Below are positions 1-7,955 of a DNA stretch of 48,341 bases, in pieces. The notes under the pieces were generated by a model, which saw only the letters and a list, made by a program, of their open reading frames with translations, ran no database searches and had not been told where the DNA came from. The position numbers were made by a program, and so were the translations under genes. How positions within the stretch are numbered: the stretch's first letter is position 1; each line of letters begins with the position of its first letter. The stretch is from the NCBI GenBank assembly GCA_022710725.1, contig JAKLGK010000013.1:1-48341 (forward strand), in the 5' to 3' direction. The DNA is from Verrucomicrobiota bacterium (GTDB lineage Bacteria > Verrucomicrobiota > Kiritimatiellia > CAIQIC01 > JAGNIJ01).

Positions 1-490
1 AACACTCGTCCGGCGGGTTGCCGACGCCGATGTTGGCTGCGGCGTAATCGATCGAGATGGCTGCGGCCGTGTGGCCGGTCGACGGGCCGCTCACCTGGGT
101 CATGACCAGGTCGGGCCCGATCTGGATCTGGATGGGTGCGCCGGCGAGGGCGTTGTTGGTCTCGCTGAACTCGGGATTCAGTGTGTAGACGTCCACGATG
201 GCGCCCAGGTAGTAGGTGCCGGCGGCCAGCGCCGGCGAGATATTGACCGTGGCGGTTCCGGAGTTGGTCGTGCCGGGGGGGAACCCGCCGTAGATGCCGC
301 GGGTGCCGAGCAGGGTGTCGCCGGTGGTGATGACCGTGTCCGTGGAGAGATAGAACCCGATGTAACACTCGTCCGGCGGGTTGCCGACGCCGATGTTGGC
401 TGCGGCGTAATCGATCGAGATGGCTGCGGCCGTGTGGCCGGTCGACGGGCCGCTCACCTGGGTCATGACCAGGTCGGGCCCGATCTGGAT
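1..490. repeat. Tandem repeat units in the CARDB gene, period 363 bp
   Basis: Positions 1-127 and 364-490 are identical base for base, offset by 363 bp (121 codons). Beyond 127/490 the two units diverge abruptly to ordinary paralog similarity. The third unit, towards the gene start near 727, is clearly diverged throughout. Identity may extend left of the window. Confidence 0.85.
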
Positions 491-910
491 GGCGATCGAG
501 CTCCCGGCGAAGGCATTGTTGCCCTCGTCCGACTCGGCATTTCGGCTGTCATAGTCCGCGATCGCGCCCAGGTAGTACGTGCCGGCGGCCAGCCACGCGG
601 GGACGCCGACGTTGGCGCTGCCCGAGTTCGTGCCGCCGGGCAGGATGCCGCCGTAGATGCCGCGATTTCCGAGCAGGATGTCGCCCGTGGTGACAACGGT
701 ATCGGTCGAGAGATAGAAACCGATATAGCACTCGTCGACCAGGTTGCCCGCTCCGACGTTGGCCACGGTGTTGCTGATGGTGATCGACGCGGCCGTGCTG
801 CCGGAGGCCGGCCCCGTCAGCGCCGTCACGATGAGGTCGGGAAGCGCCGTGGCGCGGACCGCAGGCGCGGCTCCCAGGAGCATCACGATGGCCGCCATCC
901 TTCTGTTCAA
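1..910 (-). CDS. CARDB-repeat secreted protein, 5' part (runs off left edge)
   Basis: This is the N-terminal 303 codons of a larger secreted protein. After a signal peptide (MNRRMAAIVMLLGAAPAVRA) come Ig-like repeats of 121 residues, beginning at about residues 25, 146 and 267. Each starts PDLVMTQ or PDLIVTA and contains DECYIGFYLSTD, followed later by AGTYYLGAI. The pattern fits CARDB (cell-adhesion-related) modules, which occur in many copies in surface or secreted proteins. I place the start at TTG 910 because it gives a basic signal-peptide N-region and lies 7 nt after AAGGAA; ATG 898 is the alternative. Repeats 2 and 3 share a stretch of identical DNA (separate entry). The ligand and attachment mode cannot be seen because the C-terminus is missing. 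Confidence 0.75.
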   Translation of the reverse strand, partial: MNRRMAAIVMLLGAAPAVRATALPDLIVTALTGPASGSTAASITISNTVANVGAGNLVDECYIGFYLSTDTVVTTGDILLGNRGIYGGILPGGTNSGSANVGVPAWLAAGTYYLGAIADYDSRNAESDEGNNAFAGSSIAIQIGPDLVMTQVSGPSTGHTAAAISIDYAAANIGVGNPPDECYIGFYLSTDTVITTGDTLLGTRGIYGGFPPGTTNSGTATVNISPALAAGTYYLGAIVDVYTLNPEFSETNNALAGAPIQIQIGPDLVMTQVSGPSTGHTAAAISIDYAAANIGVGNPPDEC

Positions 911-1055
911 GACGATTCCTTCCGTGCGCGGGCGGACCCGCGGATACGAAATAGTAGTCCGATGCCGGCCTCCTGTTAAGAGGCTCGGCGCCCCCTGCCG
1001 CGAGCGCCGCGGCATACGCGACAGAACGCCGGATTCCGATCCGGTAAGGGGGGAA

Positions 1056-1128
<73 letters not shown>

Positions 1129-1182
1129 GGGATCGACAATACCGGAAAGCGGCCCGGAATTCAACAGGGGAAATAAAAAAAA

Positions 1183-1257
1183 TGGAGCGAGCGAAGGGAC
1201 TTGAACCCTCGACCCTCACCTTGGCAAGGTGACGCTCTACCACTGAGCTACGCTCGC
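1183..1257 (-). tRNA. tRNA-Gly(GCC)
   Basis: The acceptor GCGAGCG pairs with CGCTCGC. The anticodon stem TCACC/GGTGA encloses loop TTGCCAA with anticodon GCC, and a standard T-arm GGGTTCAAGTCCC is present. Unlike the other tRNAs here, the 3' CCA is encoded. It lies 54 nt from tRNA-Lys on the same strand, so the two may be co-transcribed. Confidence 0.93.
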
Positions 1258-1337
1258 ATCCAACGGGCGCGCGAACAACGCTGTCCCGATTACGCATCGC
1301 ATACTTACACCACGAGGCCGCGCCCCGCAAGCGTTTT

Positions 1338-2312
1338 TTATCCCGCCGCGCTCTCGCTGCGATCCGTGGCGGGAGGCGGGGCGGGGGTGAGGCGGCTGAC
1401 GGCCTGGTACAATTCCGGCGTCATGGGAATGTCCGCCGCCTGCAGCGCCGGCTCCAGTTGTTCGAGGTTCCGCGCCCCGAGGATGGGCGCGGTCACGGCC
1501 GGGTGGGCGGCCGCCCAGGCCACCGCCAGGGCCGCGGGATGGAATCCGCGCGACCGGGCCAGGGCCGTGAACTCGCGGGCCGCGTCGTGCATCCACGCCG
1601 GGCCGTAGCGGCGGCGGTAGAGGTCGCTGTGAACGAGCCGGCTGTCCTTGAAATGCTCCCCGGTCCGGTACTTGCCGGTCAGCAGGCCGCCGCCCAGCGG
1701 GCTGTACACGAGCACGCCGAGCTTCTCGGCCCGGGCCATCGGGAAGAGCTCGACCTCCGCCTGCCGCTTCACGAGGTTGTACATCGGCTGGATGCAGCTG
1801 AAGCGCGTCCAGCGGTTCACGTCGGAAATTCCGAGCGCGCGGGCGACCTGCCAGGCCGCGAAATTGCTCGCGCCCGTGTGGAGCGCCTTTCCCTGCCGGA
1901 CCAGTTCGTCCAGCGCGCCCAGCGTCTCCTCTATCGGCACGAGATCGTCGTGCGCATGAGCGAAGTAGATGTCCAGGCGGTCGGTCTTCAGCCGCTTCAG
2001 GCTGCCCTCGGCGGAGCGCAGGATGTGTTCCCGCGACAGCCCGGCCCTCTTCAGGCCCGGCTCCATGGCGAAATAGACCTTGCTGGTGATCACGACCTGG
2101 TCGCGGACGCCGCGGATCAATTCGCCCAGGATCTTCTCGGATTCGCCCAGCGCGTAGATGTCCGCGCAGTCGAACAGGTTGATGCCCGCCTCGCGGGCGC
2201 GGTGGAAGAGGGCGGCGGAGGTCGCGCGGTCAGCCTCCTTGCCGAATGTCATCGTGCCCATGGCCAGGCGCGATACGCGCAGGCCGGTCGTCCCCAGTCC
2301 GGTCATTTCCAT
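1338..2312 (-). CDS. Aldo/keto reductase
   Basis: This 324-aa protein has the complete aldo/keto reductase pattern: an N-terminal GLGTTGLRVSRLAMGTMTFG strand and the catalytic tetrad in FDCADIY (Asp, Tyr), VITSKV (Lys) and IYFAHAHDD (His). The later SPLGGGLLTGKY and GARNLEQL segments form the NADPH-binding end of the TIM barrel. Family members reduce aldehydes or ketones in the cytoplasm with NADPH; the substrate cannot be predicted. The ATG at 2312 is preceded by AAAGGAAG. The open frame continues far upstream, but that part has no similarity and is antisense to the DUF4139 genes. It is transcribed divergently from the DUF4139 pair. Confidence 0.9.
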   Translation of the reverse strand: MEMTGLGTTGLRVSRLAMGTMTFGKEADRATSAALFHRAREAGINLFDCADIYALGESEKILGELIRGVRDQVVITSKVYFAMEPGLKRAGLSREHILRSAEGSLKRLKTDRLDIYFAHAHDDLVPIEETLGALDELVRQGKALHTGASNFAAWQVARALGISDVNRWTRFSCIQPMYNLVKRQAEVELFPMARAEKLGVLVYSPLGGGLLTGKYRTGEHFKDSRLVHSDLYRRRYGPAWMHDAAREFTALARSRGFHPAALAVAWAAAHPAVTAPILGARNLEQLEPALQAADIPMTPELYQAVSRLTPAPPPATDRSESAAG

Positions 2313-2383
2313 GAGGGCTTCCTTTGTGAATGGCGCCAGCATAGGTCGGGCGGTCGATCCGGCAAGAGCAAAACCCGCGGGGC

Positions 2384-2413
2384 GTGACAGGCCCGGGAAG
2401 AACGGTGTACAGT
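2384..2413 (+). promoter_or_regulatory. Candidate promoter of the DUF4139 pair
   Basis: GTGACA (2384-2389) and TACAGT (2408-2413) are separated by 18 bp. The -10 ends 7 nt before an in-frame ATG at 2421 and 43 nt before the preferred start at 2457. It was identified by eye only. Confidence 0.35.
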
Positions 2414-2456
2414 TCACTCCATGCCCGCGCCTCGCGGGCAAGGAAAGGGAAGCGCG

Positions 2457-3917
2457 ATGAAAGCATATGCATGGGTGGTGCTCCTCGCCGGATGCGCGTC
2501 GGCGGCCGCGGAAGGCCTGCCCGAGGTCGAGGCCTCCGCGCCGCGGGGGGTGATCCTTTCCATTTACGATACCGGCCAGACCCTGGTTTCGGACCTGCGG
2601 TCGGCCACGCTGGCCAAGGGCGATAACCGGGTCCGCTTCGGCGGGCTGCCGGCGCTGCTGGACCCGGCCAGCGTGTCCCTGGGCGCCGTGGGCGGGGCGA
2701 CGGAATTGACGCTGAACGAGCAGTCGTTCGTTCGCCCCCCCGAGGATCTCGCGGGCTTCCTTGCCCGGTACCAGGGCCGGCCGGCGGAAGTCGCCGCGAA
2801 CGGAGGAATCAGCCAGGGGCAACTGCTGGCCGCGGCCGAATCCTCTGATCGGCCTGCGGTGCTGCTGCAGGCCGACGACGGGTCGGTGAGCCTGTTCCCG
2901 GATCCCGCCGCCATCGAGCGGATCCGTGTGCCGTCGGCCGTCCCGGGGCCCGCGCTCACCTGCCTGCTGTCCAGTCCGGGGGAAGGCCCCGCCAACCTCC
3001 GCATGTGGTACACCACCCGGGGCCTGGCCTGGGAGGCCTCCTACGAAATGCAGTTGGACGAGGGCGCCGGCGAGGCCGAACTGCTGCTGCGCGCAGCCCT
3101 GCACAACCGGAGCGGGGGCGATTTTGAAAATGCGCGCGTCCGCCTGGTGACGACGACGCAGGGCCGGCAGTCGGGCGCGCCCGGCGCGGCAAGCCGGCTG
3201 CCGGGCGAGGAGGTCACGACTCCCTTCCGCTACGCCCGCGGCCTGGAGACCCCTGTGCCCGAATCGTCCCTGGCCCCGACGGCCCAGTCGGCGCTGGATG
3301 TCCCGGGCGTCGTGGCCCTCCCGTCCGGCGGCGCCCGCTACGTGCAATTGGCGAGGGCGGCCAAGCTGCCCGTCCGCCGTTTCTACATCTACGACGGCGT
3401 GCGCTTCGACCGATTCCAGCGGAACCGGCGCACCGACTGGAATTTCGGCACCGAGTTCCATCGCGAGGTGGACCTGCGCATCGGATTTGACAATACCGAG
3501 GCCGCCGGGCTGGGCTTTGTCCTGCCGCCCGGCCGGCTCCGGCTCTACACCCGGCGAGCGGACGGAACCGCGGACGGGCTGGTCGAAGGACGCCTGGCCG
3601 CCCTTGATCCCGGGGCCTCCGCCGATGTGTCCCTCGGCCCGGCGCGGGGCTTGAGCGGCGAGCGCGAGCGCACGGGCTACAACGAAATCGTGCCGCTGCG
3701 CGAATACGAGGAAAGCTTTGAGATCCGGCTGGCCAACCGTTCGGCGGACGAGGTGGAAATACGCGTCGTCGAGCACGTGTACCGGGGCGGGCAGTTCGAG
3801 ATCGTGAAATCCGACGCGGACTACACCATGACCGGCGAACAGACCCTTGAATTCCGCCCGACGCTCAAACCGGGCGGGGACAAGTCCATCCATTACACCG
3901 TGCGCTACCGCTGGTGA
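2457..3917 (+). CDS. Secreted DUF4139 domain protein, copy 1
   Basis: This 486-aa protein has a signal peptide (MKAYAWVVLLAGCASAAAEG). The rest matches the DUF4139 (mucoidy-inhibitor-like) architecture: an early IYDTGQTLVSDLRSATLAKGDNRVRFGGL strand region, a central MWYTTRGLAWEASYEMQLDE beta-rich segment typical of the family, and a C-terminal EIRLANRSADEVEIRVVEHV ending in HYTVRYRW. The role of the family is unknown; the sequence indicates a periplasmic or secreted beta-rich protein. The ATG at 2457 follows AAGGAAAGGGA at 2441-2451. An upstream in-frame ATG at 2421 would lengthen the N-region by 12 residues and is possible if the message is leaderless. A shorter paralog follows 12 bp downstream. 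Confidence 0.8.
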   Translation: MKAYAWVVLLAGCASAAAEGLPEVEASAPRGVILSIYDTGQTLVSDLRSATLAKGDNRVRFGGLPALLDPASVSLGAVGGATELTLNEQSFVRPPEDLAGFLARYQGRPAEVAANGGISQGQLLAAAESSDRPAVLLQADDGSVSLFPDPAAIERIRVPSAVPGPALTCLLSSPGEGPANLRMWYTTRGLAWEASYEMQLDEGAGEAELLLRAALHNRSGGDFENARVRLVTTTQGRQSGAPGAASRLPGEEVTTPFRYARGLETPVPESSLAPTAQSALDVPGVVALPSGGARYVQLARAAKLPVRRFYIYDGVRFDRFQRNRRTDWNFGTEFHREVDLRIGFDNTEAAGLGFVLPPGRLRLYTRRADGTADGLVEGRLAALDPGASADVSLGPARGLSGERERTGYNEIVPLREYEESFEIRLANRSADEVEIRVVEHVYRGGQFEIVKSDADYTMTGEQTLEFRPTLKPGGDKSIHYTVRYRW

Positions 3918-3929
3918 ACGGGGCCTATC

Positions 3930-5201
3930 ATGTCCGGCGCCGCGTTGCATAAGATGGGCTTCCTGGCCCTCCTGCTCGGGATGGCCGGCGGGAGCGCGCC
4001 CGGCGTCGAGGTGATCCTCGGCGAGGATCGCGCGCTGGTGCGCGAGGTCCGCACGCTTGCGCTCGCGCAGGGCCTGCAAACCGTGGTGCTGGACAACCTG
4101 CCCTCCGGGATCGACCTCGATACGTTGACGTTGCGGGCGCGGCGCGTGGATCTGGAATTAAGGGGCTGGGCGCTTGACGGCGGGACAGGGGTCGCCGCGG
4201 AGGCCTCCGGCGAAGCGGTCTGGCCGCCTGCGGCTGCATCCGCGCCGGCCGGGGAACGTCCTGCCGGCCCGGTTTCCGTGCGGGCGCAGGTCTACGCTCC
4301 GGACGAACGCCGCGCCCTGGAGGTCGAAGTCGCGTACCGGACCTCGGGCTTGAATTGGTCGGCGGCTTATCAGGTGGTCGTCCGCGGCGACCGCGTGGAG
4401 GAGCGCGAGCCCCTGTCGGCCGATCTGACCGGCTGGGTGCGCATTCAGAACCGCGCGGGGGTCGCCTTTACGAACGCCGCGGTCCGCCTGGTCGGCCGCC
4501 GCGTTCCAGAAGAGGAGGGGAGGCCGCCCGGCTTCCTCATGCTCGACGAGGTCAGTCCCATGTCCGACCTCTGGCGCTGGCGCCCGCCGGAAGCCGACAT
4601 CGAGTACGAATACGCGCTGCCGGATCCCGTCGATCTTCCGGCCGGGTCCGCCCGCGAGTTCACCTTGGTCAAAAGCGCCCGCGTGCCCGCCGCGAGGCGC
4701 TATGTCCTGCGCGCGGAGGAATTCTCGGCCTCCCTGGAGGCCCCGCCGCAGCCGCTCCGGAAATACATCATCGTGCGCAACATCGCCGCCAACCGGCTTG
4801 GCCTCCCCCTGCCGCCCGGCCCCGTGCAGCTGTTTCTCGGCAGCATGCGGTCCCAGCTCCTGCAGACGGGCGACCTGCCGCACACGCCCGTGGACGGCGA
4901 TATCCGGATCGACCTGGGACCTTCCCCGGATGTCACGGGGCGGCGGGGCCGGCAGGCCCGGGCCGAACGGCCGGAAGGCGGGGAGATCGAAACCTTTGCG
5001 ATCGAGGTTCTGAACGGGCGCGACGGCGCGATCACGGTGGAGCTGGACGAGAAGCCGCCGCTCATCCTCCAGTGGGCCCTCGTCAGTTCCACGCGGCCGT
5101 GCCGCGAAGTGTTCCGCCGGTTGCGGTACGAGTTGGACCTGCCGGCCGGCGGCCGGGAGACCGTGGAGTACACCGTGCGCGTCAGCCGGCCGAGCCTGTG
5201 A
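3930..5201 (+). CDS. Secreted DUF4139 domain protein, copy 2
   Basis: This 423-aa paralog of the preceding gene starts 12 bp after it, so the two are probably co-transcribed. A hydrophobic leader (MGFLALLLGMAGGSAPG, from internal Met 9) suggests export. Family features are VAYRTSGLNWSAAYQVVV, TGWVRIQNRAG with a following variable loop, and a C-terminal VEYTVRVSRPSL. ATG 3930 has only a weak ribosome site; ATG 3954 would also leave an intact signal peptide. DUF4139 proteins often occur as neighbours, which suggests partners or a heteromer (inference). Its 3' end is 18 bp from the convergent exporter gene, and a short GCCTGT/ACAGGC hairpin overlaps the stop. Confidence 0.78.
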   Translation: MSGAALHKMGFLALLLGMAGGSAPGVEVILGEDRALVREVRTLALAQGLQTVVLDNLPSGIDLDTLTLRARRVDLELRGWALDGGTGVAAEASGEAVWPPAAASAPAGERPAGPVSVRAQVYAPDERRALEVEVAYRTSGLNWSAAYQVVVRGDRVEEREPLSADLTGWVRIQNRAGVAFTNAAVRLVGRRVPEEEGRPPGFLMLDEVSPMSDLWRWRPPEADIEYEYALPDPVDLPAGSAREFTLVKSARVPAARRYVLRAEEFSASLEAPPQPLRKYIIVRNIAANRLGLPLPPGPVQLFLGSMRSQLLQTGDLPHTPVDGDIRIDLGPSPDVTGRRGRQARAERPEGGEIETFAIEVLNGRDGAITVELDEKPPLILQWALVSSTRPCREVFRRLRYELDLPAGGRETVEYTVRVSRPSL

Positions 5202-5219
5202 ACAGGCCCGGCGGCGTGG

Positions 5220-6401
5220 TCACACGGCCCCGAGGCGCCACGAGCTGTGCAGCTCGAACAGGCCCGGCGCCTCCGTCGGATCCTTCACGACGAACGGGTA
5301 CCAGTCCTCGCGCCGGTGATACTGCGTGGCGTGGTCGGCCGAGTGGATGGACAGCGACAGGAAGAAATTGCCGCCCTTCAGGGTCAGCGGGTCCAGCGTG
5401 AGCCGCATGACGCCCTCGCCCTCGATGAACGGCACGGGATGCTTCGCGATCTGCGTGTTGCTTCCGAACACGTACAGCCCGTTGCCGGTCTTGATCGAAA
5501 AGCCGAACACGGGGTTCTCGATCCGGGCTTTTGCGCGGTAGCCGATGTCCACGCGCAGGGCGCGCCCGGTCTGGAAGCTGGCCGACTCCGCCCCGTCGGG
5601 TCCGCGCAGCGCCACCTGCGTGAACTCCACGTCCCGCGTGCCGAACTCCTGGCGGTAGAGATAGCCTCCTTCGCCCATGAACGAGGTCATGTATTTCAGG
5701 ATCACGTCCGGCGGGTCCCCGCGGGCCACGAGCTCGCCGCGGTAGAGCAGGAACGCTTCGTGGCAGAATTCCTCGACGGTCTGGAGGGCGTGGGAGACCA
5801 GCAGCAGCGTCTTGCCGCGCCGCTGGAAATCGCGGATCCGGTCGAGGCATTTCAGCTGGAAGGCGATGTCGCCGACGGCCAGCACCTCATCCACCAGCAG
5901 CACGTCCGGGTTCAGCTCCGTGGCCACGGCGAAGCCCAGCCGCACGTACATGCCGCTGGAGTAATGCTTCACCGGCATGTCCATGAACTCGGCCAGGCCG
6001 GCGAAGGCGACGATATGGTCGTAGCGGCGCCGGACGTCCTCGCGCGGGATGCCCAGCAGCGCCGCGTTGAGGAAAACGTTCTCCCGGCCCGACAGGTCGG
6101 GGTGGAATCCCGCGCCGAGCTCCAGCAGCGACGAGACCCGCCCCTCGGTCCGCGCCGCGCCGCGCGTCGGCGTGATCGTGCCCGAGACCAGTCCGAGCAG
6201 GGAGCTCTTGCCCGAGCCGTTGGGCCCGACCACCCCCACGGTGCGGCCTTTTTCCACCGCGAAGCTGACATCCCGCAGCGCCCAGAACTCCTCGTTGCGC
6301 CGTCCGCGCAGCGTCCGCGACAGGGCCCCGAAGAGGGTCGGCGGGCCGATGCCCTGCTTGCGGTAGGCCTTTCCGAGTTGAATGGCTTCGATCGCGCTCA
6401 T
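5220..6401 (-). CDS. Polysaccharide ABC exporter ATPase, Wzt type
   Basis: This 393-aa protein is the ATP-binding subunit of a surface polysaccharide exporter. Visible motifs are Walker A GPNGSGKS (about 59-66), Q-loop region LLELGAGFHPDLSGRENV, signature YSSGMYVRLGF (about 148-158), Walker B VLLVDE (about 167-172) and the H-loop LVSHA (His 204). The extra C-terminal region (about 260-393) is beta-rich, with FGFSIKTGNGLYVFGSNT and GGNFFLSLSIH. This is the Wzt carbohydrate-binding domain that recognises the terminally modified glycan before export. The start codon overlaps the permease stop as ATGA, so the two genes are translationally coupled. The longer upstream frame belongs to the permease region. 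Confidence 0.92.
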   Translation of the reverse strand: MSAIEAIQLGKAYRKQGIGPPTLFGALSRTLRGRRNEEFWALRDVSFAVEKGRTVGVVGPNGSGKSSLLGLVSGTITPTRGAARTEGRVSSLLELGAGFHPDLSGRENVFLNAALLGIPREDVRRRYDHIVAFAGLAEFMDMPVKHYSSGMYVRLGFAVATELNPDVLLVDEVLAVGDIAFQLKCLDRIRDFQRRGKTLLLVSHALQTVEEFCHEAFLLYRGELVARGDPPDVILKYMTSFMGEGGYLYRQEFGTRDVEFTQVALRGPDGAESASFQTGRALRVDIGYRAKARIENPVFGFSIKTGNGLYVFGSNTQIAKHPVPFIEGEGVMRLTLDPLTLKGGNFFLSLSIHSADHATQYHRREDWYPFVVKDPTEAPGLFELHSSWRLGAV

Positions 6402-7192
6402 AGCCAGTCCGCGAAATCCCGCTGCGCCCGCTGGAAGAGCCGCCACGCCAGGACCAGCAGGGCCGCCGGCCAGAGCCAGGCGACCAGCGCGGCGCCCGAC
6501 CACGGGAGCAGCGCGCCCGGCACCTGCGCGGCGCGGTAGGCGGTGATGATCAGGGCCGCGGGGTTGAGCAGGTAGGCGGGGGTCAGCGCCGGGCCGGCGA
6601 ACTTCTCGACGAACGAGAGGTTATACATCACCGGGCTGACGAAAAACCACGCGCTCATCAGCAGCCCCACGAGATGCTGCGTGTCCCGGAAGTACACGTT
6701 GGCCGCCGCGACGAGCAGGGCCAGGGACAGGTTGAACAGGACGTGATACGCGATGATCGCGGGCAGCGCGGCGCTCCAGGCGGAGAGATGCGCGCCCCGC
6801 GCGCCGAGGAGGAGGGCGACGAGGACCAGTTGCACGGCCAGGGTCAGCAGGAAATTGACCAGGTTGGCCGCGACCACGGAGAGCGGCAGCAGAACCCGCG
6901 GGAAGAACACCTTCTTCACCAGGTTCGCGTTGCCCGTGATGCAGTTCATGCCCCCGGTGACGCACTGTGCCGTGAACTGCCAGGCAAACACACCGATGAT
7001 CACGTCCTCGCTTGGCACGCCGCGCCCGGCCAGCAGGCGGAGGAAGAAGATGTAGATCACCGCCATGAACAGCGGGTTCAGGACGCTCCACAGAAAACCC
7101 AGCGCGGAGCCCTTGTACCGGCTCTTGATGTCGCGCGCCACCAGGTTCTGCAGCAGTTCCCGGTGCGCCAGGATGTCGCCGAAGAGGCTCAT
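6398..7192 (-). CDS. Polysaccharide ABC exporter permease, Wzm type
   Basis: This 264-aa inner-membrane protein has six predicted hydrophobic spans. The N-terminal amphipathic region (REL-LQNLVARDIKSRYKGSALGFLW) and the FFVSPVMY segment are diagnostic of ABC-2 type polysaccharide and O-antigen transporters. Together with the overlapping ATPase it would move an undecaprenyl-linked glycan to the periplasmic face. The ATG at 7192 begins MSLFGDILAHRE. The gene is divergent from the acidic lipoprotein-like gene, with 109 bp between them. Confidence 0.9.
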   Translation of the reverse strand: MSLFGDILAHRELLQNLVARDIKSRYKGSALGFLWSVLNPLFMAVIYIFFLRLLAGRGVPSEDVIIGVFAWQFTAQCVTGGMNCITGNANLVKKVFFPRVLLPLSVVAANLVNFLLTLAVQLVLVALLLGARGAHLSAWSAALPAIIAYHVLFNLSLALLVAAANVYFRDTQHLVGLLMSAWFFVSPVMYNLSFVEKFAGPALTPAYLLNPAALIITAYRAAQVPGALLPWSGAALVAWLWPAALLVLAWRLFQRAQRDFADWL

Positions 7193-7288
7193 GCCGATGA
7201 GCGGAAAACATATCCCGGCGGGCGGCGGCGATAAAGACTAAAGTCCGGCGGCGCGAAAATACCTCTATACGGATTTTGGCTGGCGCGC

Positions 7289-7294
7289 TACATT
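7289..7294 (+). promoter_or_regulatory. -10-like TACATT close to a start codon
   Basis: TACATT ends 7 nt before the ATG at 7302, and no Shine-Dalgarno sequence lies between. I see no convincing -35. It is grouped with the other candidate leaderless starts. Confidence 0.25.
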
Positions 7295-7301
7295 CCGGCG
7301 C

Positions 7302-7934
7302 ATGAAAAATTCCGCGATGCGCTGCCGATCCGAGTTTTGGAAATATATGGCCGCCGTGCTCGCCCTGGCCGCCCTGGCTGTCGCGCCTGCCGGTTGCGAG
7401 CTGGTGGGAGGCGGCGAGCCGGAAGGGGGAGAGCCCGCCCCGCAATCCTCCGGCGAGGAAGCGGCCGCCGAGTCCGGGTCGGCCGAGGAGACCGCCGCCG
7501 CGGCCGGCTCGGAGGAGCCCGCGGCGGCAGGAAACCCGGAAGAGCCCGCGGCGGCCGCCGGCCAGGAGGAACTCGGCATCGCGGCCTACGAGTACCAGGG
7601 CGAGTTGTTCGTCGACACCTTCTGCGAGACGCTGCCTCTGAACGACGGGGCCGGCGGGTTCGTCAGCAATCCGGACAACATGCACGAGACGCTGAAATTC
7701 GTTTTCCCCGCGAGCTTCCGCGATCAGATCAGCCGGGTCACCGTGTTTACCAGCGACGGGCGGTTCTTCGACGAATTCTGGCGGGAGTTCCCGGACGAGG
7801 AGGATGGGCGGCCCCGTTACTACGGCACCAAGCCCGTCGAGTTGTATCCCGCGAACATGTACCTGCGGGTGCTGATGAACGATGGTTCGTGCCGCTCGCT
7901 GCAGCACCCCAACCCGCAGCAGCGCTTCACCTGA
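7302..7934 (+). CDS. Acidic Ala/Glu/Gly-rich envelope protein, possible lipoprotein
   Basis: I do not recognise this 210-aa protein. It has a basic N-terminus and a hydrophobic stretch ending LAVAPAGC, where Cys 32 could be lipidated, although the Pro at -3 departs from a normal lipobox. Residues about 35-88 are a low-complexity linker rich in Glu, Ala, Gly and Pro, with repeated SEEPAAAG/PEEPAAAAG units. The C-terminal half (about 95-210) is an ordinary globular sequence with AYEYQGELFVDTFCETL and KFVFPASFRDQISRVTVF. A tethered periplasmic or surface domain on a flexible arm is the natural reading (inference). The GC-rich linker DNA looks expansion-prone. Confidence 0.65.
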   Translation: MKNSAMRCRSEFWKYMAAVLALAALAVAPAGCELVGGGEPEGGEPAPQSSGEEAAAESGSAEETAAAAGSEEPAAAGNPEEPAAAAGQEELGIAAYEYQGELFVDTFCETLPLNDGAGGFVSNPDNMHETLKFVFPASFRDQISRVTVFTSDGRFFDEFWREFPDEEDGRPRYYGTKPVELYPANMYLRVLMNDGSCRSLQHPNPQQRFT

Positions 7935-7955
7935 ACGGTCGGGCGGTCGCGCCCT

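Noticed and set aside
1338..4079. A 913-aa protein containing the aldo/keto reductase at its end
   Set aside because: The reductase starts cleanly at 2312 with AAAGGAAG and normal family length. The rest lies antisense to the DUF4139 genes.
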